Shown here: piece after piece, positions 38,011 to 50,316 of the stretch
Layout: each line of letters begins with the position of its first letter
Position numbering within the stretch: position 1 is the first letter of the stretch
Assembly: GCF_015832195.1 (NCBI RefSeq)
Contig: NC_052017.1
Coordinates: forward strand, 75,703,801 to 75,767,800
Source of the DNA: Motacilla alba alba
Taxonomy: Eukaryota; Chordata; Aves; Passeriformes; Motacillidae
Length of the DNA stretch: 64,000 nt
Direction: 5' to 3'
Program-made: the position numbers and the translations under genes
Notes under the pieces: model-generated
The model's input: only the letters and a program-made list of their open reading frames with translations
Told to the model about the DNA's origin: nothing
Database searches by the model: none

Positions 38011-40722
38011 AACAATTTTGTTTCTGCATTCTCCCTTTTATTGTCATACATGGCTTTAGCTCATGTCCTTTCTCATTCCTTAGAAACAGACTTCATAATA
38101 AAATTGAATCAAGATCACACCACTGTGTTGCACCAAATGAGGTCTGAAGTGACAGACTGAAGGTTACAGCTGGCTGTCACTGCAACTCTGAATGTCATTG
38201 AACACCTGCTCATTAAATACATTCAGTGCCATGTGAAAACCAAAGGCCAGAAGTAAGAATGGATAATGATCCCGGTCTATTGTGAATCTAAGCCATTTAG
38301 AGTACAAAGAACTGGTAAAGACTAGGAAAAAAATCTTCCGACTGAGAAATGGGAATCAGCCTTTTTTTTTCTTGAACAAGAGGATTGTCTCCTGTGCCTG
38401 CTGCTCTCTGTGAAGAGAGTTGTGGCCACAATCCCCACCAAGTCAGTATGCTGCAACTGAATTTTTCAGAAGATGTTGTTCAGGTTGGTCAAATCTGGAA
38501 GTGTTCTGAAATAACAGAAAGTGACTAATGTTAGACTTAAAATGCTGATATGGACTGCTCTTTGAAAAAAAGCCCATCCCCACTTATATTAAGTCAAGAT
38601 TTAGTTACTAAAATCCTAACTTATCAGTGAATTACAGAACTCCAGATCGAATTATAGAGGAAGAAAAACTCAAAGAAAATAATTCTATTCTATTAAAAAA
38701 TATTTATAAAATTAATAGTAATATAGTTTAAACTATTCACATTTCCCAGTAACTGCATCTTTTTAATGTTATAGTTAGTCCTCTGCTCTCCAGACTCTAA
38801 GGTTGATGTCTTCAGTCTGGACTGAAGACAGTCCGGACTATTGGGAAAGTAAAGCAAAACCACAGTATTTTTTTCATCATTTCCTGGGAGGATAAAGTTT
38901 GTTTATCATATTGATTGTTTCCTCCTCCTCACTCTGGATCTATTTGGAATAATTTTATGTATTTCCTGATATATTTTACACCTTGTTTTCTCCACTGTTG
39001 GCAAGTCCATATTGCACTGAAATTTTGCAGTTCCTCCTTTTTGTGTTTCGTATTCTTACAGCAATTGAAACTGGGGAAACTTGATGATGTGTAGAGAGAA
39101 AGTACTTGGGAAACGGATTTTCTTGTCTGGCCCAGTATGAATATTGTTGCATTCTCAGTAGGCTGGAGTGGGTAGCCTCTGTGTAAACGTAAAAAAGAGT
39201 GGTGCCTTTAAGAGATGAGCTGTTTCTAGAAGCCGCTCCTAACAGGAAGCTGTTTGTAAGACATATAGTTTAGCCCAATGTACAGTTCTGATGAAAAAAA
39301 CAATACAAAGAAAAAAATCCAATGTATCTGTTCTACAAAATGACCAGAAAGGCAGAGTCTGCCCAAACTGTGAGGATGGATCAAGCTGACAACAAAAAAA
39401 TATGATAGCAATAATTGCTATAAGTCTCCAGGGCTCAATAAGGAAACTGGTCAGAGATTTGGAACTGACTTATGAAGATAGAAGTTAAAACATTTATCAT
39501 AGCAAATTTCATTTAGTTTGGCAGTCAGAAGCAAATATGAAATGTGGAAATGTTAAGAGAAAGAACATAATATACTGTCTTCACTTTCCAGGACAGTGTG
39601 CCCAGGAATTCAGTCTTTCTTGGTTTTAGTGATAGGGACACACAGGTACATTTTTTTTTATAACACTTCAAAGCTTAAGAATCTTTGCATTTAATAATAA
39701 TTGCAGCTTTAGTTGTATGAAATGCTGGCCAAAGCATATGTATTGTCTTCAGGCTGTACAAATGAGAAACTGATTTAGAGGATTAGATGTACTCTTCACA
39801 TGTAACAGAGTTTCCATATTGAGATGGTGTGTTATTAGATCAAAATCAGGAAAAAATACATAAACATATAATTTTAGTAAAGGACATAAACAGAGTTTAT
39901 TAAAAATGTTTTACTGAATGAAATGTTTAATTTGAGTCATGGCATGATAAATAAAGCAAATTTGTTTGTGAATTGAATGCCTGTAAATCTATGCTGACTA
40001 AAATGTCTTTCAAAATCTTGGCAAAAGATCCATTTATATTAAACAAAAAAAAAAAAAAGAAAACCCAAAACAAATAAAATAAAAAACCCCAGCCACATAA
40101 AAAGTGATAGTTACATGATGTGATAATTTAAAAAGTAATCTAAAACCAAGGCAAAACACAAATACAGCATAATAATAAAGGAATATGATAATGTAAGAAA
40201 TTAAAGAGGAGAAGGAAAAAACAATCACTGGAAAAATTGATAAACAATGAGAAAAAAAAGGTGTGCTCTCATCTCTGAATTAAAAAAAACAATCACTAGA
40301 GAAACAGAGAAGGAAATCCAGGCATAACTGAGATGCTGTAGATTTAGGCTTTGAAACCATCTTTTTTACTGGGAAACTAAAATGCTAAGGGGTTACAAAA
40401 CAGATTCTAATAAATTATTTTAACATTAGAAGAATAAGAAAAGACAGAAAGGTGAGAGTGGGGCAAATACTGAAATTAATCTGAGAGAGAATATTGCAAG
40501 AGCTGGTTCTGCAGTGGAGAGAGAAGAATATTAAAGTTTGATACATAATCAGTGGGAGAATTCTGGGAATGATAATGACACATGATTATACACTTATGTA
40601 AAATATGCACATTTGAGAACATAGCTGTGACATCACCATAAGTAGTAGATACTTAGACTGAACTATTAATGATCTTAGAACAAGGGAATATGTGTGAATA
40701 AATTTGCCTGTAGCTCTATTAG
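38011..40722. other. Unique AT-rich DNA
   Basis: No gene or named transposon is seen. There is an imperfect palindrome at 38.81 kb and an A-rich tract at about 40045-40090. Frames do not exceed 64 codons after the LTR block. Confidence 0.5.
38807..38830. repeat. 24-bp imperfect palindrome
   Basis: TGTCTTCAGTCT faces GGACTGAAGACA with one mismatch in 12 and no loop. It is followed immediately by AGTCCGGACT, itself a perfect 10-base palindrome. Confidence 0.85.
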
Positions 40723-41212
40723 TTCCCCTGTCAGGACACCACACTTGAAATATTGTGTTCAGTTTTGGTACCTAACATTCAAAAGCGATATGGGCAGTCT
40801 GGAGAGGGTCCAGAGAAGGGCACTAGAGATAATCAAAGCTCTGGGAAACATGCCATATGAGGAAAGACTGCCAGAACCTGATTTGTACAACCTGGAAAAG
40901 GAAGGTTTAGGAGATCCTTCAGAGCACGTTCCAGTGTTTAAAGGGTGGCTGCAGAAGTGATGAAGACTCCCTTTTGACAAGAATTCACAGGTACAATTTA
41001 CTCTTGGAGCGATTCTGTTAGACAAAAAAGGAAATTTTTTCACAATGAGACAATGATCCATGGGAATAATCTTCCCAGAGAAGTGGTGAATTCCCCAATG
41101 AAGAACATTGGGGGATTCAGCTGGGCCATCTTGTCTGGATCATGCTCTTGCCAAGAAAGGTTGTACCACATGATCCCTGAAGTCCCCTTCCAGCCTGATA
41201 TTCTATGATTCT
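40723..41212 (+). mobile_element. CR1 LINE 3' region
   Basis: It begins in the last part of ORF2/3' UTR. GAAATATTGTGTTCAGTTTT comes first, then GAGAGGGTCCAGAGAAGGGC, then a CATATGAGGAAAGACTGCCA segment. It runs on through GATCCATGGGAATAATCTTC-like and GGAATAATCTTCCCAGAGAA stretches to CCCTTCCAGCCTGATATTC and the terminal TTCTATGATTCT. It is about 490 bp, the longest avian-type CR1 tail in the window, with many small changes. The overlapping 88- and 100-codon frames here are only CR1 noise. Confidence 0.93.
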
Positions 41213-42457
41213 AAGATAATGCAGTCCTATTCACACTTAAACAAACAAAAATAAAATCTACTTATATTTCTTGGCAGGATAATTCATTACACTGGATAAT
41301 AATGTACACCAGTTAACATTTTAAAATGTCAAGCACATTTGTTTAATTGCATTAGTACCTTTGCAAATAGGAATATATAATTTTGACCTTCTGAATGGTC
41401 ACATTAACAGTTAAGACAAATCTACATATATCAAGTAACCTAGAATATTTGTTGCAAAGTTCAGAATACTTTGAATCAATTCATGCAAGATTAGATAAGA
41501 ACATGCAAAGGGTAGAAGGAAGACACAGAACTGCATATTCAGCTAAATGTTGATTACCACAGATATAGAAGTTTCCATCTGAATTTGAAATCACAAAATA
41601 GCGTTTATCTGTTGTGTCAAAAATTTACATGCCAGCATAAACCCAAATTTAAGCTGAAACCAAATCTGTTATAAAGAGCTCTGTGTCAGTAATCTAGACA
41701 GAATAGAGAATGAAAAAACTTGTCGCTCACATTAATTGCATATTTATGTCATGAAGGTGAAGAGGCTTTAGTTATTAATTATTACATTGTATTAGACAAT
41801 GTTTTACCTCCATTATAGATTTCATGACCATAGTTACAGTAACACACAATATCTAGAAAATTCCAAAACAATATAAAAAGTAGTCCTTTAGACATCAATA
41901 GACATGAAGTACAGTATTATTTCAAAATTCAAAATGCTGCCAGAAATAGCCTGAGAGTTGACATATGAGAACTTTATCCTTGGAATGGAAAACTTCAATT
42001 TAAACAATTTGCTGCACAACAGAAGACAATTTCAGCAGGAAAATAATTTTTAGATAATTGTTAGGTCAAATGATATGGAATGGTACATTTAAAATTTTAT
42101 TATTAAAATTTATAGGAAAAAAAAATCTTTGTGCAAATACTATTCCCCAAACATGGAAGTGCCCTTTCATTAAAAAAAAAAAAAAGCACAAAGGAAAATT
42201 AATGCTGATTTATAAAGTGAATTATCATACAACATTCATAATAAAAGAAGCTAACAACACTTATTCATATTATTCATATTGATTTGGGTAAAACAAAATC
42301 TTGGAAGATGTAATCTCTGTGAAATTACTTTGACCTCCAATGCTTTTAGCTAATCTACATGGACAGATTAATTTTATAAACATGTACTTAGTAATGGAAG
42401 AGCATAAAATCTAACTTAATGACTGCAATTCTAATCTTGAGTAACTAACTGCACACT

Positions 42458-42885
42458 TGTGGCAGGTTGACCTTAGCTGGAGGCCAGGTGCCAACCGAGC
42501 ATCTCAATCACTCCCCCTTCTCAGCTGGACAAGGGAGAGAAAATAAAATTAAAAAGTCTCCTAGTTTCCAATAAGGCAGTTTACCAAAGCACAAGCAAAG
42601 AAAAAATGCAAAGATTTTGTTTTCCAATTCCCATCAGGAAATGATGCCCAGCCACTGGCTGGAAAGCAGGGCTCCAGCATGCATAGTGTTTGCTCTGGAA
42701 GGCAAATATTGTAAATACCAAATGCCCTCTTTTCCTTAACTTTTTATGTCTGAGTTGATCTCATATGGTATGGAATATCCATTTCATTAATCTGGGTCAG
42801 GTGGCCAGGTTCTGTACCCTGCCAGGATCTTGTTTACCTCCAGACTACTACTTGGGATGGGGAGGAGGGGGGGGGGGGGGGGAGT
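42458..42885 (-). mobile_element. Truncated ERVL-type LTR, antisense
   Basis: On the plus strand it starts TGTGGCAGGTTGACCTTAGC, the reversed 3' end of an LTR. It passes TCCCCCTTCTCAGCTGGACA, AAAGCAGGGCTCCAGCATGC and CATATGGTATGGAATATCC, and reaches TCTGGGTCAGGTGGCC. I take it to be the same broad LTR group as the element at 57.3-58.0 kb, in reverse orientation. The part that should carry the LTR 5' end is missing; similarity stops at or just after a 16-G run. Confidence 0.8.
42867..42882 (+). repeat. Run of 16 G
   Basis: An uninterrupted G16 run preceded by GGGGAGGA. Such runs are unstable in replication and difficult for sequencing, so the exact length here should be treated with caution. 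Confidence 0.9.
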
Positions 42886-43560
42886 GTGTGAATATTGAAG
42901 CTACTTTTCCACTCGGCCTCTCACCATTTCCTGAGCTGCAAACAGAAGGATTCTAAAAATGGGAGAAAAGTTCCTGAAATTAAGCTTCTTATAATAAGAA
43001 ATGGTTATCAGGAAAACCTACAAAAGAGCTCAGAAGGATTTTTCCCTGGACCCCGTGTAATTTTTTGGTCTCAGGGTCTTGGTAGGAGCTCTTAAATGTT
43101 CTGGATCTCACATAGCATGAAGAGTTATTCTGGGCTGTATGACCTTATCCAAATTCTTAGCACACAAGCGCATTTCTGGGTGTTGCTTAAACTAGAAGAA
43201 AGGCTGTGTTCACTTAATTATGGAAAGTTCTGTGTAAAGAGTTACTACATTTGCTGAGAAGTGTTTCTTCTGGTAGAATCAGTTACCTATTTAATACACT
43301 GCACCAGCAATATTTTTACTGGAAGTATGATTTTTCTACAAAAAGGTAACACTGTTGATATCAGATACAGAAACCTCTATAAGAAAAGGAGAAGAAATGT
43401 TTCCAGAACAACACCATTGTGGATGTTTCTGTAGATGAGATATAACCATTTTATTAAATAACACCGCTGTAACTTTTAAACCTTCCCATCAAAGTTATTA
43501 CAAGTATTTTTTCAGTGTTTAACCTCTGTAGTATTATAAACACTATATTGTCACAGTATA
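42886..43560. other. Unique DNA between two LTR-like blocks
   Basis: No gene or named repeat is seen. If the LTR fragment that ends at the G run once continued, its remaining part is not recognisable here. Confidence 0.5.
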
Positions 43561-43875
43561 TGTCGCAGCACATGTGGCAATCCAGACGGCCATGATACAC
43601 ACAGTATCACCATACAATATCAGAAAGCTTTCAGCATCCCCATACAGAGTAACACCATACAACGTCCAAAGGCTTCAAGTACCAGCTCCCGTTGTTCCTT
43701 AAGCCCAACCTTTTACATCCTCCATCTACATGCCTTACACCTGTGTCCCTTCAGTTCCTTTTAGTGATTGGTCAGTGCGCCTCGGCACTCCATGTCTCAT
43801 TGCTTTCAATGCTGCTCACCGGCTTTTCACAGCTGTAGCCCGTTAGGGATGAGGCTCAGCCCCTCTCCCAATTAC
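43561..43875 (-). mobile_element. LTR-like block, probable ERV relic
   Basis: On the minus strand the block reads like U3-R-U5. There is an ACTGACCAATCACTAAAAGG segment with a CCAAT box, then a TATA-like GGATGTAAAAGGTTGGGC, and finally CATGTGCTGCGACA ending at 43561. It is more GC- and CpG-rich than its flanks. The other terminus and a target duplication could not be found, so it may be truncated. Family unknown to me. Confidence 0.5.
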
Positions 43876-46800
43876 CATAAAATGTGCACCTACACTACAT
43901 TTCTTGAAATTTGTAATCTAATCTGTCTCATTAAGGGTTCTGATTGTAACTCAAGTAACTGCAGCATACGCAAAACTTGAAAGGCCAATGCAAAACTTTA
44001 AAGGGTAAGCTTAGTTTTCAAGAAATTTGGAGTGGGTAATAATTTTTTGTTTTCAATGTAGTGTTTATTAATGATTACAACAACTTAGCATATCAAAGAC
44101 CTTAGTAGAATTATATTATTTTACATAGTATCTAATGAACTACTCAATAAGTATTAATCACACGCTACAGTTCCTATGCTAAATGGGACCATAAATATTG
44201 TTTCAGCTGAGTAGTAAAGCTGAGTTAATGATACTGGTCATTGTATTGACCATATTTCATTGCATGTCATGTTCAATCTGTTGTCCATATTACCACAGCC
44301 TTTTAAAAACTATGGTTTGGATTTTTTTCTTTTCATTTTTAATACTATTTACTGTAATTTCAACATCATAAATTTAGTTTGGTCTCTGAATTCCATTAAC
44401 ATACTGCTTATTCTTACTACTGAATGACCAAAAATATTAAATTAAGTATTTAATAGTCCCAAGCTGAACAGATCTCCCAGTGTTTTGTCAAAAAAAGTGG
44501 CTTTTGGAAGTATTTCTTGTTCCTATAATATATACAGAATATATTTTAATGAAAATGGTAAACTTTTTAAATTGAAAACAAATATATTTACAATTCATTT
44601 ATAGACAAATGATTGCAGAACTTAATGATTAATTTATTTCAATTATAAATCTATTTTAACTGTGATTTTACACAGTTTCAGTTATTTCAAGAGATTGGAT
44701 ATTAAGAACAAGGAAGTAAAGTATTAAGTAACTGTATTTACTTCCCTGGTCATAATAGTTCTCCATATGCATCTCTAACCTATTTTTTTTTTCTTGATAT
44801 CTTTATTTTAGATTATTGGGGTTTATACTAAGCAATTTTTTCTATCTTCATTAAACCTTCTGTATTCAAATAGTTATGTGAGATTTCTTTTATTCTTGCA
44901 AGGTTCTAACAGTAATTTTCCAGATTTTATCAAATTGTCTGTTATTAAAATCAATGGTGACAACTGTCAATAGCAATTGAAATGTAGTTAATAGTCTTTT
45001 TTCCCTTTTTTTTTCTTCCTAAATATCACTAGTTTGATTCCGCTTTTATCTATCAGGCTGCTGTATCTTACTAACTCCCTTAAGCCTTTTAGATGTCTCT
45101 CTGCTCTTTTGTTTCTCTTCCAACATCTGTAGGTGCTGGAGAATTACATTAATTTGCCTTATATTTTCCCATATTTCATGTAAAGCTGCAAAGCAACTAC
45201 TTAAGAAGGAAAAAACCTAAGGAGTTCTTGTTTGTTTCTTTTAGAGACAGAGTATCCAAACCCACTGCTCTGAAATCCTCTCTGTTGATGTATCAGAAAG
45301 CCAAGCCCTGCCTAGGGCTGGTTCTATGATCCCAGCAGTATGACATGTAGGCCTTACTCCCTTGAACTATAAGTTGCATGAATGATTTTACGGTGGTAAC
45401 TCAACTCTGATAAGATCTTTTTTCCTGAAACTGTATCTCCTTACACTGTTGTATTATGTAAGCTCAGAGCTTCTTGAGCCTGAAGAATTCCAGTCTTCAA
45501 CAAAATTAAGGTGTTTTGAATTTACTAGGCACTTTCTTAGTCCTATATTCTACCCAACAGAAGGAAGCTCATTTCCTTCTCTGGATCATAAAGGAATTAT
45601 TCTGAATCAGCTCATATGTACTTTTCCTTGGCTTGAAATATAAGGAGACATATAACATCAGGCATAAAATATCAGGCAACAACAAGGGCAGGCGGCTTCT
45701 GGGAGAGACAAAGAGTTAAGCATGGCAAGGCAAGCAGAGGCAGTTGTCACACTGACAATTTATGATCTTTCAGCTAATGAAAAACAAAGGCCTGAAGCAA
45801 CTATCTCAATTTCTTTGCCTGCAAATTGCACTTCTGTGTAATTTTGGGTTTTAGAATATAATAAGGAAAGGAGGCAGAATTTTAGTTCACAGAAGGATGG
45901 AGTGATTAAAAATGTAAAACACAAGACTGTCAAGTAGAAGTAGGTTTAAAACTTTCCTTTCAATAAAACTGACACACTTTTTTTCTCATAGTATAACCCA
46001 TCATGTTCTTTTAAGGAGGAATCTTAACTAAATATTTTAAGTGAGATTCATATGCTGAATAAAGCCATTGTTTTGTCTTATATTCTAAGATAAAAAACAA
46101 AATTGAAGCTATGTGTTGTTCACATAGAAATGAACAGCACAAGTATTATTTATGAGGTCTGTTTTTTTCTTCTAGCACAATCTATGCTGGTATATATCCT
46201 CTTTTCTTCACTTGCACATCAATTGTACTTCTACTGTTTTCAAAACATTCATATTCCATCTCAAACAATCTGTCTTTGGGTTTTTGTTTTGTTTAGATTT
46301 TATTACATTGCCCTATTTCAATTTGTCCAGACACAAGTCAAAAAAAAACCCCTTACACCAGGCTCTCCCTGCTCCTTCATTTTGTCTAGAGAGGGGCTGG
46401 ATGGCTGTATGAACTAGAATTTTCCATTCAAACCTTCATTTAAATTCTGTCTGCTCTTCCCTAGACATTTGCATACATGCATTGACACGGTGGCAAAAGA
46501 AAGCACACTGAATCAATCTACCAAAATCATTCATTGCATAGTCCTTACGCATGCACTATGTACCTCGAAGTTCTGAGCAGAAAATTCCATTAGAAGGGAA
46601 GCAAACTGTTAGCCAAATACATTTGAAGTTTCTCTGGAGTATCCATGCCAGTTTGAGTGCTACTCTTTTCCTCTGGTGAAACAGCTTTTCTCTTTGACAT
46701 TCCACTCCCTTACCTTTCACCAGTGATTTAATGATGGAGCTGTTCTCATAGTCTGATGCATTACTGGTATGATATATCACAGTCTGGTATGTTAACTAAA

Positions 46801-47059
46801 CATGCATTTTTAATCTCATTCTGCTGACATAAGTAAATGCAACAAGATCACTGGCATTATCCAGTAGAATTTTTGGTCATACATACATATATGCATTCAC
46901 ACACACACACCCACCCTTATGTTCTGTCTTATTTTAAGAGTTCATGTTGCAAAAATTCTCCATGCTGTTTCACACCAAGATATTCTAATGCCTTCTTCTA
47001 TTAATACTTCCTTGTGTTCTGTGTAAATGTTTTACACAGACTAAGGCTTCATTCTTGCA
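43876..47059. other. Unique AT-rich DNA
   Basis: No gene or named transposon is visible. There is a short CA run at about 46899-46910. Frames of up to 104 codons (plus, 46103-46417) look random. Confidence 0.5.
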
Positions 47060-47397
47060 GAGGACACTGAGGGGAGACCTCATTGTAGTCACAACTTCCT
47101 TATGAGGGGAAGCAGAGAGGTGAGTGCTGTTGTCTCTGATCAGCTTTGATAGGAATGACATGAAGCTGTCAGGGAAGGTTTAGGTGGAATACTAGGAAAA
47201 AATCCTTTCTCCACTCAAAGGGTGGTCAAATACATGAAACAGGCTCCCCAGGGAAGTATTCACAGGACCAAACATGACAAGAGTTCAAGTGCTTGGACAA
47301 TGCTCTCAGGCACATGGTGCGATTCTTGGGGAGATACAGGGCCACGAATTGGCCATTGAGTCAATGATCCTCATTGGTCCTTCTAAATCAGGATACA
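47060..47397 (+). mobile_element. CR1 LINE 3' region (CR1-X/Y-like)
   Basis: The order is ACTGAGGGGAGACCTCATTG, ACAACTTCCTTATGAGGGGA, TGACATGAAGCTGTCAGGGA, CAGGCTCCCCAGGGAAGT, GGCACATGGTGCGATTCTTG, then GAGTCAATGATCCTCATTGG and AAATCAGGATA. This is the CR1 subgroup ending in CTCAGGATATTCTATGATTC. Here the final 8-base repeats are missing or decayed. It is related to the fragment at 5.9-6.1 kb. The subfamily is from memory. Confidence 0.92.
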
Positions 47398-48761
47398 ACT
47401 TGATGAATCTTACTCTCTTCATAACATAATCATACCAATGACCTAGACCTATGATGTGGTACTCAAGAACCCAGATGTTTTCCTCCTTAATATACATCTC
47501 AGGGTCCCAGTGTGCAGCCAATACTATTGTTACTCCTCTCTAAGTGCTATAATGTTCAGCATTATGCTACTTGTACTGTCATAGACATTCAGGCTCTTAG
47601 TTCTTCCTAGCTGATACTATTATTTCCCTGCTTCCTAATACTATTATTTCTTACCTTTTTGCCTGCAGGTATCTTTAGCCCACTTCTACTTTTCCTACTG
47701 TGATGATTTTAAACAGAAAATACATTTCCCAAGGAGTAAGTTTAAAAAAAAACCACATTTAGTAAGACCTTTCCCTATTATTTTCCATTTAGGTGCAAAC
47801 TCTTGTTGTCTCATATAGGCAGTTCTTCAAACTGGGATTCGCACAGCGATTGAATAAGTAATAGTTCCTCACTTTAATCCAGTACATTTCATTTGACACT
47901 ATACCAGATATTTTATAAATTATGAGATTGTATGGTGGCTTGGTCAAAACCAGAAGAAGTAGTAGAAGAGGAAAATCTGAAATTATATCTCTGGTATATT
48001 TGATTTGTACCATTTCCTTCCAAATCCTTTAAGATTTGAGGTTGAATTTATATGCATCAGCCAATCCAGTAACATCCTAAGAGTGGAGAAATGTGGTATA
48101 AATCCATAATGCCTTATCCTATTTCAATATGAATGCATCCTGTATCTTACACTAAACACAAGATTAAAAAAAAAAACAACCAAAAACAAACCCTTAAAGC
48201 ATTAATCCACCTTTCTAATGGAAAAAGAAATAAGTATTTTCCATTTTAGTTGATCCAAGCTTTTAAAATAGTCCTCTGTGTGAATTTTGTTATTCTTTGA
48301 TGCTTTGTCCCTTTTAGTATCTTCTTGGTGTTGTGTAATTGACCAAAGGAAGCATAAAAGTGAGTCACTGCACTGACTGAAAAAATTTCTGCAGGTAACA
48401 CAGTTCAATTTCTTTCCATGTTATCATTATTGTCAGTATTAATCTATGCCAGCAAAATGCATAAGATTCATTTTCTTATTTTCACTTCAGGAGGCAGTGA
48501 AGAGATATTGAATATTCAGAATTTAACCTTTTATGTAATCCATTTCAGCTTAATGCACCAACAAACAAAACTGATATTGATGCACTTAATCATTGCCAGT
48601 GCTATTTTTACCTAGTTTTCATGTATTAACTTTTTGAAAAAACTTGTTGATTTTTACAGTTGGAGTTCACTCCTTCAAGAGCAGCTCTGCAGTCATAAAC
48701 AAACGAAATAAAAATGGTGATGTTGTATGTGGGGAAGTTTGACTTAAGTAAGGTAAACTGA
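47398..48761. other. Unique AT-rich DNA
   Basis: No gene or repeat was recognised; a short poly-A run lies at about 48166. Confidence 0.5.
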
Positions 48762-50316
48762 TGTGCTGGTTTTGAATTAATTGATTTTTGGTGAGGAGGG
48801 AAGGAGCCATGGAAGTGACGTTCTAAGAGAAGCTGCTAAGAGCTTCCTTCATGCCTGGTAAAACCAATAGCTGACTGGCTCAGAGAATGGGCATCCTGAG
48901 AAGCCAATTAAAGGGCTGGACGAACCTCTGTGATATCCACATTTTAAAATGAAGAAGCCTGGGAAAGCTCTCTTGCTTTCTGACTTCTGAGGAGAGAAGT
49001 TCCCCCCACCCCTCTTCCTGGCCTGGTGGCTGGGTTGGGGAGGGGAGGCCGCAGGGCCCCGGCTGAGGCAGGGCTGGGCTGCAGCCATTAACATCTTGCC
49101 AACATTGAGCCCTGCCCATCACCACCCCAGGCTGAATCAGGGTCTGCCGGTCCCCGGGAGCAGCTCCAGGCTGGGCTGGGCCACAGGGCAGGCTGCTGAG
49201 ATCCCAACCACTTCTTCCACCTCCCACGGCATGGCCACTGAAGAATGCTCCACTGTAAACATCTCTGGCTGCCCGGCAGGGATCACACAGCCGTGCACAG
49301 GCCCAGGTTAGATATTAACTCTCTTACTGCACAGATGAGTCTGGCAGACCTTCAATCCTCTCTCTAGTGAGAGAAAAGGACAGCGAAGACACGTAGAAGA
49401 CAATATGAAGACACCAAGGTCAATAAAGGTGGAGTCAAATCCCAGATGGGAGGAGAATGACGAGAAGCCCTAGTCTTGGGCTGAAAATCTTTTGTAAGGC
49501 CATGGTGATGGACTATGATACAATAGAATATCCCTGTAATTAATGAAAAAAACCATGGGGGTGTGTTCAAACTGTACACATGAGCAAAGGCACCTATGCT
49601 GAAGTAAAGCAGATGTTGAAGTAGTGATCCAAATAAGTTTGAACAGAGAGAGAAAGAGTGACGAAGACTCTTTACCCCCAGGGAAAGAAGAAGACAACCT
49701 CTGTTCCCAGAGATTAAGATGATCTCAGAGATAGATTAAGAGAAACCTTTCTTCTGAAAAGCTCATCCTTAAAAGTCTACCCATTAGCCAAAGATTGAGC
49801 ATTCAAAAACTGTTGTGGGGAAGGCTGTAAGTCAAGGGGAGAGGCGTTCCATAGAGAACAGATTTCCATTTCCTGGGCAGCTGATTGGCTGTGTCATTGG
49901 AGCCACGAGAGAACTCCATGGAATTGCATGACAAAAGTCTCCATGGAATTACAGGAGATATTCCTCTCCCTAAGTGAATTGAAAAAAGCGTATTCTAAAG
50001 GTAGTGAACTGACTGAACGTCCCGAGTTTTGTTTCTTTACTTTGTCAGTAAGAAAGAAAAGAAGGTGTGGGGGTAGAAGTGTTCTGAAGGTTTTATTCTG
50101 ATTCTTACTATTCTTTCTTTTAGTTCTGTTAATGAAGTTTTTTTAATATCCTTTAAAGTTTTGAGCCTGCTTTGCTCGTCTCCTAATCCAATCTCACAGC
50201 AGAAAATGAATAAATATATTCTACTGGGTGCACTGGCATTTAACCATCACTAAACCCACTACATAAATTGGTCCATTGGCTGGGAAATCTCAGATTGGCG
50301 AACCAAAACCACTACA
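48762..50316 (+). mobile_element. Long (about 1.55 kb) LTR-like element
   Basis: It starts TGTGCTGGTTTTGAATTAAT, a common opening of avian ERVL-type LTRs, and ends CGAACCAAAACCACTACA, giving TGT...ACA ends. A second ACCCACTACA lies 53 bases inside the 3' end. AATAAA occurs on the plus strand at 50209-50214. The 48.97-49.31 kb part is the most GC-rich stretch of the window. The flanking 5 bases (ACTGA and AATAA) do not match, so no target duplication is seen. The length is great for a solo LTR, so it may be a composite or contain a non-coding internal part. A direct repeat CTCCATGGAATT is at 49914 and 49939. No viral protein was recognised in the short frames it contains. Confidence 0.7.

Noticed and set aside
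48880..49227. 115-codon frame, minus strand
   Set aside because: Sits in the GC-rich core of an LTR-like element, where stop codons are scarce.
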